The position numbers were made by a program, and so were the translations under genes. The notes below the pieces were generated by a model that did no database searches, had not been told where the DNA came from, and saw only the letters and a list, made by a program, of their open reading frames with translations. 64,000 bases of DNA from DATKJY01 sp964540105 (GTDB lineage: Bacteria > Zixibacteria > MSB-5A5 > GN15 > FEB-12). Shown here one piece after another: positions 50,815 to 59,024 of the stretch (within the stretch, counting starts at the first letter, position 1; every line of letters begins with the position of its first letter). The stretch is from assembly GCA_964540105.1 (NCBI GenBank), contig CAZILL010000002.1:992001-1056000 (forward strand), in the 5' to 3' direction.

Positions 50815-51951
50815 TTAGAGTTCGGAGGGTTTGAGACTCTCTTTTGAAAACGATCTTTCAAGCTCCGTGTCAGTGAAGACACCATCCTTGCGAATGAGCT
50901 TGTTGTCAAACCAGAGTTCTCCGCCACCGTAATCAGAACGCTGAATGAGCACAAGATCCCAGTGAATGGCCGACTGGTTGCCATTGTAGGCTTCGTCGTA
51001 ACATTGGCCGGGGGTGAAGTGAATCGATCCCGCGATTTTCTCGTCGAACAGAGTATCTTTCATGGGGTGAAGGATATAGGGATTGACTCCGATGGCGAAT
51101 TCTCCGACATACCGGGCGCCCCCATCGGTGTCAAGGATCTTGTTCAGTTTGTCGCCATTGGCATCCGCCGTGGCTTCGACAATCTTACCCTTCTCGAACG
51201 TCAGCGTAATGTCATTGTAAACAACGCCCTGATAAAGTGACGGAGTGTTGTATCGAATTGTGCCGTTAACGGAGTCACGGACCGGCGCCGTATACACTTC
51301 GCCGTCCGGGATATTCCGATGGCCATCGCACTTCACGCACGGGATACCCTTGAGGGAAAAAGTGATGTCGGTGCCGGGTGCGACCACGCGGACGTTGTCG
51401 GTGGCGTCGAGGAGTTTGAAGAGTGTATCCTGGGCTTTGGACATCTTGGCGTAATCGGCGCAACAGACATCAAAGTAAAAGTCTTCGAACGCTTCTTGGG
51501 AGGTTTGCGCCAGCTGCGCCATGGCATTGTTGGGATAACGCAACACGACCCATCGTGTTCGTTTCACCCGTTCCTCCAGATGAACGGGCTTGTAGAAGAG
51601 CTTGTTATGAAGATCGGTCTGCTTGGTATCGACATCAGCGAGGTCGAAGGGATTGTCTGAACCGCGAAGTCCGATATAGGCGTCAGCGCGCTCCATCAGT
51701 TTCAGGTGAATCTCTGCTTGTGTAGCAAACTGCGCTTCTGTCGCTGAGTGGAGCCACTGTCGCAAGAGGGATTCGTCGTTGTAGTACCAAAATGTCGTAG
51801 CCCCCTTTTCAGTCGCGATCCGGATGATCTGCTTCCCGAGTTCCAGGGTCTCCTTCCCTTTGATCTCGAGATACAGCACTTCACCCTTCTGAAGGTTGAG
51901 CGAATAACCTGTAAGTTGACGGGCAAGTATTTCGTTACGTTTGTCTTTCAT
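50815..51951 (-). CDS. M29-family aminopeptidase (AmpS/PepS type)
   Basis: A 378-residue thermophilic-type metalloaminopeptidase. Metal-site residues of the M29 family can be read: Glu in IPDGEVYTAPV, Glu in VGEFAIGVNP, His in KIAGSIHFTPG, and His-x-Asp in SAIHWDLV. The N-terminal domain (about 1-200) is the usual M29 cap. The ATG at 51951 has GGAGAG upstream; an upstream in-frame ATG (52023) would precede it and is less likely. It lies upstream of the ferritin-like and TPR genes on the minus strand. Confidence 0.92.
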   Translation of the reverse strand: MKDKRNEILARQLTGYSLNLQKGEVLYLEIKGKETLELGKQIIRIATEKGATTFWYYNDESLLRQWLHSATEAQFATQAEIHLKLMERADAYIGLRGSDNPFDLADVDTKQTDLHNKLFYKPVHLEERVKRTRWVVLRYPNNAMAQLAQTSQEAFEDFYFDVCCADYAKMSKAQDTLFKLLDATDNVRVVAPGTDITFSLKGIPCVKCDGHRNIPDGEVYTAPVRDSVNGTIRYNTPSLYQGVVYNDITLTFEKGKIVEATADANGDKLNKILDTDGGARYVGEFAIGVNPYILHPMKDTLFDEKIAGSIHFTPGQCYDEAYNGNQSAIHWDLVLIQRSDYGGGELWFDNKLIRKDGVFTDTELERSFSKESLKPSEL

Positions 51952-52248
51952 TTCTTCTCTCCTCAACGATGCACAAAAGAACGCTTTGAATGTAAAGATA
52001 ATGAACGGCTCAACTGTTTGCAATTGCCGTCATTTTGTTCGACCAGCGTCACCGCGCCTTTGTCGGAACCTCTTAATCTGTTGCGAGACAGGTAAGTACA
52101 AGAACGTTACCGTTCCTAAAGAACAGAGTAGATACTCCGATATATGGGAGAGAGGGGGGCAGTCGCGAGGTCGATTCGAAAACCCGTGGGCTGCTCAGGT
52201 AGAGAGGATCATTCGAGACAGTCTAGGCTATGAGGAAGGGGAAACGAT

Positions 52249-52740
52249 ATGAAAACTGAGACGACGACGATGAAGGAAAAGAATGGTACTGGTAAGTCTG
52301 ACGAACTTCAACTGGTCTCTTTCCATATAGGCTCTGAAGAGTTTGGCGTTGATATCCTGAAAGTTCAGGAGATCAATCGCATGGTTGAAATCACGCGCGT
52401 TCCGCAGGCCCCGAGCTATGTCGAGGGAGTGATAAATCTTCGAGGAAAGGTGATACCGATCATCGATCTTCGCAAGCGTTTCAGCCTCGACATGAAGGAG
52501 TACGACAAGAACACGCGCATTGTCGTGGTCGACATTGCCGGCAACATTATGGGCATGGTTGTTGATTCGGTATCAGAAGTTCTTCGTTTGCAGACCAGCA
52601 CGATCGAAAACCCACCTGACATTGTCACCGGAGTGAATGCCGAGTACATAAAGGGAGTGGCAAAGCTCGAAGATCGCCTGCTGATCTTCCTGGATCTGTC
52701 GAAGGTAATCGACGCCGAGTCACTGGCCAGTCTCTCATAG
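52249..52740 (+). CDS. cheW: CheW-like chemotaxis coupling protein
   Basis: A 163-residue single CheW domain. After a charged tail (1-22) comes LVSFHIGSEEFGVDILKVQEI, then RVPQAPSYVEGVINLRGKVIPIIDLRKRF, DIAGNIMGMVVDSVSEVLRL and GVAKLEDRLLIFLDLSKV, all signature stretches for linking chemoreceptors to the CheA kinase. GGAAGGGG precedes the ATG. No other chemotaxis gene is in the window, so its partners are elsewhere. Confidence 0.95.
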   Translation: MKTETTTMKEKNGTGKSDELQLVSFHIGSEEFGVDILKVQEINRMVEITRVPQAPSYVEGVINLRGKVIPIIDLRKRFSLDMKEYDKNTRIVVVDIAGNIMGMVVDSVSEVLRLQTSTIENPPDIVTGVNAEYIKGVAKLEDRLLIFLDLSKVIDAESLASLS

Positions 52741-52815
52741 GGCGCGACGGATGCGAACGGAGCGGCCGGTCTTCGCCGGACACTCTCCGCTGCCATCGCC
52801 AAAGTTGTGTCTAAC

Positions 52816-53382
52816 CTATTTCATCCTCTCGACCCGTACTAGATCGAACTGCACAGAGGTAGGTCTGGCAAGTTCGGCTGACCCAGCCGACAGTTTAACT
52901 GCCAGCGAATCACCGGCGCCTATTGTAAGCGTGTCGATGAGGCTATACAATTTCCAGGCGTCAGAATCGACCCCCCCTTGCCGAGACGGAAGCCATACGC
53001 CGTTGTGAATTGTACCGAGACTGAACGTGCCAATGGTATCGTGCCCGACGAGTCTGGCCCAGAGTGTGAATTGCAGGACCTGCCGGCCAGCCGCAATGGG
53101 GAAGGTGGTTCGAACATACCCTTCAGATGGAACCCATCCTTGACCAAGCGACAGCGCCCATGTTCCTCCCTGTGGTGGAGTATCGGTAGCGAAGTGTACG
53201 ACACTGCTATCATTGACAAACCAGGCTGCAAGCGATTGTTTCCCTTTCTCCTCAAAGCTCGCATTGGTGATCAGGTTGATACCATCTCCTCCCGGCCCGC
53301 TGACATCTGTGCTGCAGGATGCGATGAACGACACTGTTAGAATCAGACAACCGTTAAGGATGGCACACAAAGGGTTTTTCAT
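52816..53382 (-). CDS. Lipoprotein with carbohydrate-binding-like jelly-roll domain
   Basis: A 188-residue protein. The ATG at 53382 gives a lipoprotein signal peptide with lipobox FIASC (Cys22) followed by STDVSG. The mature part (about 35-188) has the pattern of CBM4/9-like beta-sandwich domains: NLITNASFEEKGKQSLAAWF, GGTWALSLGQGW, FTLWARLVGHD and SVQFDLVRVERM. No catalytic residues are expected. The long open frame upstream to 53598 runs past this signal peptide and is rejected. Stand-alone gene. Confidence 0.7.
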   Translation of the reverse strand: MKNPLCAILNGCLILTVSFIASCSTDVSGPGGDGINLITNASFEEKGKQSLAAWFVNDSSVVHFATDTPPQGGTWALSLGQGWVPSEGYVRTTFPIAAGRQVLQFTLWARLVGHDTIGTFSLGTIHNGVWLPSRQGGVDSDAWKLYSLIDTLTIGAGDSLAVKLSAGSAELARPTSVQFDLVRVERMK

Positions 53383-53561
53383 TCGGCACCTCAGCTCAAT
53401 CAAACGTAGTTTGTACATGCAGTATACAGAGTTTCCCCGAGGTGGAGCATGAAAAATGTGGCAGGTGGCGCGACAATCGTCGTTGAGCGGTGGAAACAGA
53501 TACCATATCTTTACCCCGATAGTCGGGATCAGAAGCGCGCACATTCGCAAAGGAGTTACCT

Positions 53562-53921
53562 GTGGGACAGCCGATTTGTTATGTCGAGTTCGGGGCAAGT
53601 GATGTTCCGGTAGCGGCCCGTTTTTACAAGACTGTCTTTGGATGGGAGTTCACCGACGAGACATCGATACCGTACTCGACATTCTCCAGCGGCGACGGTC
53701 TCAGCGGTGGAATCTATAGAGCCGAGAAGATCAAGCCGGGCGGAGGAGTGGTTATCTATGTGATGGTCGAAGACATCGGCGCCGCTCTTATTGAGATTAG
53801 GAAGCAGGGGGGTTCCGAAGTGGTAGCGAGAACGGAGATTCCGGGCACCGGTTGGTACGGGCATTTCTCCGACCCGTTCGGCAACCTGCTCGGACTGTTT
53901 ACGCCGAGGACAACCGGGTGA
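53562..53921 (+). CDS. VOC (glyoxalase/bleomycin-resistance) family protein
   Basis: A 119-residue protein with paired beta-alpha-beta-beta-beta modules: CYVEFGASDVPVAARFYKTVFGWEF in the first and VIYVMVEDIGAALIEIRKQG in the second, ending SDPFGNLLGLF. This resembles VOC proteins with the SDPxGN...L motif. Enzyme activity cannot be assigned. GTG start at 53562 with AAGGAG upstream. Its stop (TGA 53919-53921) lies just before the glycosyltransferase frame. Confidence 0.88.
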   Translation: MGQPICYVEFGASDVPVAARFYKTVFGWEFTDETSIPYSTFSSGDGLSGGIYRAEKIKPGGGVVIYVMVEDIGAALIEIRKQGGSEVVARTEIPGTGWYGHFSDPFGNLLGLFTPRTTG

Positions 53922-53929
53922 GGTAGTTT

Positions 53930-55105
53930 ATCGCGGGCAAGATTCTCTTTCTGTACGCCAACGTTGGGAGGGGGCATCCATTCTATCTTGATGGTGTCGC
54001 TGACGGGTTGATCCGGAGGGGAAAGATCGGGTTGGTGAGATCGGAGCTAGACGTCTTCGAAATCTCACGTGGTCTTGCCCTCGCGGGCTGGAAAACGGCT
54101 CGATGGCTATACAGGTATGGGGCGTCGTCGCGGGTGATAGGAGCGCTCTACAATCGTCTTCGCCAAACCAACGACTATAATCGACGCAGCCTGCTCATCG
54201 AGCTAATGGGGCGCGACATCAGGAAGCGGCTCTCTGACTGGCACACGGTCTTGGTCTCGCATCCGAGTCTGGTAGGGATGCTCGCCCGTCGCGCGGACCT
54301 CATATATCAGCACGGAGAACTCGTTGTTCCGGAAGAGGCAAGGGTTCTTGGAGCAAGCCTCGTTATCGTCCCGACCCAGCAGGCAGCGGACCGGTTTTTC
54401 GATGCCGGATATCAACCCGAAAGGGTGTTCGTCTCAGGACTGTGCATCGAACCGCCGTTTGTAAGGCAGGCTGAGGATGTCTATCGCCAGAGACGGCTTC
54501 GGGTTGAAACGGGGGAGAGTCTGACCGGAGCGTTCTTTTCATCGGGAGCCGAACCAAAGGCGCATGTGGATACAATTGTGAGAGCCGCTGCTTCCGCGGT
54601 GGAGAGGCGGGGGAAAGTCATCATCTTCGCACAACGACATGGTCGACTCGCGAACGCGGCGGCAATGCTCTTCCGTGATCGATCTATGCCTCTTCTCCAT
54701 CTGGATTCGTCGAGCCAGCTTCCGGTAGTGATTCCTTCGGCACTATTAGTCGAGTTTGCGTCACGCCGGGAGGAGAGCATACTCACCGCCCGCTTCTTTG
54801 CGCACTTCGACTATCTGGCGACCCCTTCACACGAGCGAACAAACTGGGGGATGGGGCTTGGGCTCCCGATGTTCATAGTGGGCCCATCGATCGGCCCCTT
54901 CTCACCTCTCAACAGAGCACTTCTTCTCGAACATGGTGTCGGCATCGACATTGAAGACAAACATTGCGATCAATTCGGAGAGTTGATTTCGCGGCTCGTC
55001 TCGTCAAACAGGCTGATTGAGATGATCGACAGGGGGTGGGGAATTCATCCGATTGACGGTTTCGAGCGGATCGCCGACGAACTGGTTCGCCGCTTCGGTG
55101 AATAG
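53930..55105 (+). CDS. GT-B fold glycosyltransferase-like protein (MurG/MGDG-synthase type), start codon unusual
   Basis: About 390 residues. The N-terminal Rossmann strand and nucleotide loop KILFLYANVGRGHPFYLDG (from 53939) and the mid-region LGASLVIVPTQQAADRFFDAG followed by YQPERVFVSGLCIEP are those of GT-B enzymes that transfer sugars from NDP donors. The frame is open only from a TAG at 53924. There is no ATG, GTG or TTG before the first Rossmann strand; TTG 54008 would delete it. AUC at 53930, six bases after a GAGG, is the best placed codon, or AUU at 53942. Either a rare start is used, or a base error or mutation has removed the start. Close behind the VOC gene (8 bp). Confidence 0.75.
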   Translation: MAGKILFLYANVGRGHPFYLDGVADGLIRRGKIGLVRSELDVFEISRGLALAGWKTARWLYRYGASSRVIGALYNRLRQTNDYNRRSLLIELMGRDIRKRLSDWHTVLVSHPSLVGMLARRADLIYQHGELVVPEEARVLGASLVIVPTQQAADRFFDAGYQPERVFVSGLCIEPPFVRQAEDVYRQRRLRVETGESLTGAFFSSGAEPKAHVDTIVRAAASAVERRGKVIIFAQRHGRLANAAAMLFRDRSMPLLHLDSSSQLPVVIPSALLVEFASRREESILTARFFAHFDYLATPSHERTNWGMGLGLPMFIVGPSIGPFSPLNRALLLEHGVGIDIEDKHCDQFGELISRLVSSNRLIEMIDRGWGIHPIDGFERIADELVRRFGE

Positions 55106-55167
55106 AAGCGACTCCCTTTCGATTTCCTTTCTGGATAGCTTGTCGCCGTCATATATTGGCAGTCATT

Positions 55168-56388
55168 ATGTTGGAGCGCGTCCGGGTCTTCTATCATCAG
55201 TTCAGTCCCAGTTTTTGGATCCTTGTGCTCGGCTGGTTCGTCGGGGCCATGGGCTTCGCCAGTTCAATCCCGTTCCTGTCTATCTACTTCAATACGGAAC
55301 TCAAGCTCACGCCTTCGCAGATAGGGTACTTTTTTGCAGCGATGGCAATCGTGCGAGCTCTGTTTCAGGCGGTCGGAGGGGAAATGTCCGACCGGGTCGG
55401 TCGCCAATGGTTACTGATCCACTCGCAGACGATACGTTCGCTCTCCTTCCTCTTCCTGGGGTTCGCTGTTGCCTGGCACTGGGGATTCTGGGCAATAGCT
55501 GCTCTCTTTACAGTCAATGCCATCTTTGGCTCGATCTTCATGCCCGCGGTGAACGCGCTTGTCTCTGACATCGTCCCCCCTGAGAAGCGTCTATACGCTT
55601 ACGCGGCGGCGCGCTCGGCAAGCAACCTGGGATGGGCGGTCGGTCCGGCAATTGCGGGATTCCTGGCCAGGAATTCTTACTCGTGGCTGTTCTATCTTTC
55701 CGCGGTCCTTACCTTGGGTTCAGCGCTCATTTTTCGATACTTCCTCAAAGTCCCGCCGATCGTCGCTCCGCTGGATAAGTTCAAGTTCTCCGACCTTCTT
55801 GCCATCAAGGATGATCGCTGGCTGGCGATTCACTCCGTGCTATCGCTGTTTCTGTACTTGGTGATAGCGCAATTGATTGCACCATTTTCTGTCTATGCGG
55901 TCGGCACCGTCCATATCTCCGAAGTTCAATTGGCCTCGCTGTTCACTCTCAACGGTCTCTTGGTCGTGGTGCTCCAGGTGCCGGTCACACGCATCTTGTC
56001 ACGATTCACGTTCACATCGCAACTGGCTGTCGGGTCGCTGCTCTACTTCTGCGGCTACGGGATGGTCGGGATTCTGGCCGGATTTGAATGCTTCGTAATC
56101 GCCATCTTCGTGGTTACACTCGGAGAGGTGATCGTCTCGCCGCCAGGAATGACCTTGACTTCCCGGCTGGCTCCAGCCGGCCGAATCGGGCGGTATATGG
56201 GCGTACGGGGCTTTTTTGAGACTGCGGGCTGGTCACTCGGTCCGCTCTACGGAGGGCTCTTCCTTGATCACTTTGGCAGCCAACCATCGCTGGCATGGGT
56301 GCTGATCGCGTCACTCTCGTTGGTCTCGGTTGTCGGGTACTGGATCTACGGAAGATCCCTGCCCGATCGGTTTAATCACAAAGAGTGA
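55168..56388 (+). CDS. Major facilitator superfamily transporter
   Basis: A 406-residue protein with twelve predicted membrane helices. The loop between helices 2 and 3 has the MFS motif A-like GGEMSDRVGRQWLL (about 72-85). The start of helix 1 is FWILVLGWFVGAMGFASSIPFLSIYF. The central loop is short and the second half repeats the fold. ATG 55168 is used; an upstream TTG (55156) would add four residues. It lies 62 bp after the glycosyltransferase on the same strand and its stop meets the convergent secreted-protein gene with no gap. Substrate unknown. Confidence 0.9.
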   Translation: MLERVRVFYHQFSPSFWILVLGWFVGAMGFASSIPFLSIYFNTELKLTPSQIGYFFAAMAIVRALFQAVGGEMSDRVGRQWLLIHSQTIRSLSFLFLGFAVAWHWGFWAIAALFTVNAIFGSIFMPAVNALVSDIVPPEKRLYAYAAARSASNLGWAVGPAIAGFLARNSYSWLFYLSAVLTLGSALIFRYFLKVPPIVAPLDKFKFSDLLAIKDDRWLAIHSVLSLFLYLVIAQLIAPFSVYAVGTVHISEVQLASLFTLNGLLVVVLQVPVTRILSRFTFTSQLAVGSLLYFCGYGMVGILAGFECFVIAIFVVTLGEVIVSPPGMTLTSRLAPAGRIGRYMGVRGFFETAGWSLGPLYGGLFLDHFGSQPSLAWVLIASLSLVSVVGYWIYGRSLPDRFNHKE

Positions 56389-59013
56389 TCACCGTATGAT
56401 CACGAACTTACCCAGCTGTGTGCGAGCGCTGGATTCGATAACCCAGTAGTAAATGCCAGACACGACTTCTTGATTGTTGCGACTAACAACATCCCATGAC
56501 TCGTGCATGGAACCGACCCCTCCAGCAGGGTAATTGTGGTGCAGAACGCGAATCAGATCGCCGTCGAGAGAATAGATTGAGATAGTGCAGATTCGCGGCA
56601 GATTGGCGAAGTGGATGCGATGCATTCGCCCAGAAGGGACCAGCGGCTCGCGAACCTCGAATCCGTTCTCTTCATATCTACCGTCAGAGCGGTAGGGGTT
56701 GGGATAGACATAGGCATTCAGATTCAGCGCCTCGACCGAATCGGCGGTCACCATCGGGAATTCTCTGATCATGTTGTTGAGTGGATTCGTTTCAAGGGTT
56801 GTCAATCCGGCTTTCTGCGAGCCATAGTCAAATGCAGTTACAGCCACGTAATAGGGAATAGTGCGCAGGAGATTAGGCACGCGGTACTCATACTCATAGT
56901 ACTTTGGCAATCGCGCTCCATGCTCGTACGTGACCTCTTCATCTATCCAGCTTGACGAATCGGTCGGAGGTTTAGTCATGTCTGGGTACGCTCGATAGAT
57001 GTTACCCGGGTTGTCAGACAAGTCCGACAAATTGTATCCCGTGGGGGTGAAATAGTACAGTGAGTCTCCCCGAACCAGAGGGCGGGAGGACGTATATCTC
57101 AACGGTGCAAAAGCTGAGTCCCCATACATAGCCCTGAGAGAATCGATGCTGAACGGGACATCTTCCATGACCCAGGCAACACTGTCGTTCCGCACGTGCC
57201 TGAGGTATGTACGATTGTAATTCTCGCGGTCATAAGAAATCAGAAGGGAGAGGCTGGAGGGGCGTTCGTCGCGGCTTATATATACCTTGTACCCCTCGAA
57301 ATCAATCCGCCGCAAGAAGACATCAGGAGTATTCTCAGAGTAATATCCATTCCAGCGAACAACCAGCTCGCCATCCCGGGCTATGACCCGCAGGCGTGGC
57401 GCTGGGGGAGGGCTCGCGCCACGGAAATCAGGAACACCATCCCCCTCGTAGTACGTAGTGTCGGCCTGAACTGCGCGGTAGATTGTGTCTATAACGATCA
57501 CTCCCCCTCTGTCGAGGGTGTCAATCCTATCCAAGACGGAGTCTCGGACGCAGACTCTGAACTTGCCTGCATACTTGTCGTCGTCAGTATCAAGACCGGG
57601 ATTATCATAGATCCAGCTTGACCAGCGTGAATTCGCGGCCAGATCGCTGAAGTCAAGCGTCTTGTAGAAGAGTTCGGGGTCGCTTGGATTGAAGGACTTC
57701 TTGAAGTTTTCCGCATTGGAATGGATATTTTGCCCTCCGATCCATGCGAATGAGATCGGGAGTCTCTGACCTGGGTCGATGTTGAACGGCCCGAATGACA
57801 AAAGATAGCGTGCATCCCACCCGCGGGCGAGATCACCTGCACCCACAGGAGGAGGAAGCCAGCCTTGAGTGCTGTGGTCGACACCCGTAAAGAGAAGGTC
57901 GTAATCGAACTCCTTGTGCTTCAGGATGTAGTACTTATTGCGATCTCCCAGAGGGGTCCCTAATCTTCCGCCGAAATCACGGAATCGATCCGTGGTTGTC
58001 TCCCTTCTACGAGGGCCGAAATCATGGGCAGTGCCTCCATAGTCAATGATCCACCAATTGAAGGAGTACGAAAGAGATTCTGACGGCGTACGCACTACCC
58101 GTGCCCCGACGGCATGGCGCGGCGATCGGTAATCCCATGAACTCCCGACCGGATCACCGTCGTTGTCAGCGTGGTAGGCGATATTCACCGTATCTTCGAA
58201 CCCGCATCCTTCAGCGGCGGGAAACGTGTGCAGGAAGCCGACGATGTCATCATTCCAGCCTTCAGGGCCGTATCGGCTTGTGTGCCATACGTCGCCATCG
58301 ACCCAAATCCCCATATAGACGTCTCGAAGCCGCTTGAGGCCGATGTTCTCGATTTGGTAATCGAACAGGACAAAGTCGTCAGCGTAGTTGTAGCTCCAGG
58401 CCATTGAACGTTGCTTGACCTTTATGTTGAGCGGAATGTGCGGTCGCTGATCGGTCGGGTCCTGAGCCACTAATCCGACCGTCCTGTTTGTGTCCGCGTA
58501 TTCCACCATGATATCTTCTTCTGACAGGGCCTCGGGTGAATAGAACTGACTGTTGATATCCAGTGAGCGATACTGAATTTCATCAAACGGAGGAGTATCA
58601 GACCAGAACTCGTTCGTTATATAGAAGTCCTCGGTTCCGACCGAGACCAGTGTGTCCCGACCGACCACTGCGCCAATCCAGAAGGCGCCCACCCAGAGAT
58701 AGACAAGGTCGCTTCCTTTCGGGTAGATGCAGGAAAGGACGCGCTTGCCTGTAATCGGATCCTGGATATCGCCGCCTGAGGTTCCGAACGTGCCGTTGTT
58801 CGCAACCGCCAGCTGCATCTTCCCTCGATTGTGAGCGGCGTACAGCAACCTCGGTCTGGTCCCGGCGGCGGTCTCGCGGGAATTGGCTCCAGAGCTCTCC
58901 TTTGACAGGGGATACCCCTCTCGGGCGTACCCGTCGGCACAGGCTCCGACCAATAAGAAAGCCGCCACAAGATGTGTCTTGCGGCGGCCAATCAAGTCTT
59001 CGAATCCAGCCAT
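56389..59013 (-). CDS. Large secreted protein with T9SS-like C-terminal domain (first of two paralogues)
   Basis: An 874-residue exported protein. N-terminal membrane-spanning signal (about 14-30, LVAAFLLVGACADG, possibly with a lipobox-like VGAC). Residues about 55-500 form a repeat-free region with WVGAFWIGAVVGRDTLV and FVLFDYQIENIGLKRLRDVY, followed by calcium-type NPGLDTDDDKY. A fibronectin/Ig-like domain (about 540-740) precedes the C-terminal domain (about 770-874): AYVYPNPYRSD, IHFANLPRICTISIYSLDGDLIRVL, VSGIYYWVIES, GKFVIIR, a FlgD/T9SS-type sorting tail. It starts 11 bp after the stop of the next paralogue on the same strand. Function unknown. Confidence 0.78.
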   Translation of the reverse strand: MAGFEDLIGRRKTHLVAAFLLVGACADGYAREGYPLSKESSGANSRETAAGTRPRLLYAAHNRGKMQLAVANNGTFGTSGGDIQDPITGKRVLSCIYPKGSDLVYLWVGAFWIGAVVGRDTLVSVGTEDFYITNEFWSDTPPFDEIQYRSLDINSQFYSPEALSEEDIMVEYADTNRTVGLVAQDPTDQRPHIPLNIKVKQRSMAWSYNYADDFVLFDYQIENIGLKRLRDVYMGIWVDGDVWHTSRYGPEGWNDDIVGFLHTFPAAEGCGFEDTVNIAYHADNDGDPVGSSWDYRSPRHAVGARVVRTPSESLSYSFNWWIIDYGGTAHDFGPRRRETTTDRFRDFGGRLGTPLGDRNKYYILKHKEFDYDLLFTGVDHSTQGWLPPPVGAGDLARGWDARYLLSFGPFNIDPGQRLPISFAWIGGQNIHSNAENFKKSFNPSDPELFYKTLDFSDLAANSRWSSWIYDNPGLDTDDDKYAGKFRVCVRDSVLDRIDTLDRGGVIVIDTIYRAVQADTTYYEGDGVPDFRGASPPPAPRLRVIARDGELVVRWNGYYSENTPDVFLRRIDFEGYKVYISRDERPSSLSLLISYDRENYNRTYLRHVRNDSVAWVMEDVPFSIDSLRAMYGDSAFAPLRYTSSRPLVRGDSLYYFTPTGYNLSDLSDNPGNIYRAYPDMTKPPTDSSSWIDEEVTYEHGARLPKYYEYEYRVPNLLRTIPYYVAVTAFDYGSQKAGLTTLETNPLNNMIREFPMVTADSVEALNLNAYVYPNPYRSDGRYEENGFEVREPLVPSGRMHRIHFANLPRICTISIYSLDGDLIRVLHHNYPAGGVGSMHESWDVVSRNNQEVVSGIYYWVIESSARTQLGKFVIIR

Positions 59014-59024
59014 TCCCGGGTGTT

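Noticed and set aside
51941..52252. Open frame whose stop overlaps the cheW start (ATGA)
   Set aside because: The overlap hints at a coupled small gene, and the last 30 residues look protein-like, but no ATG, GTG or TTG lies near; the nearest start is far upstream with implausible sequence.
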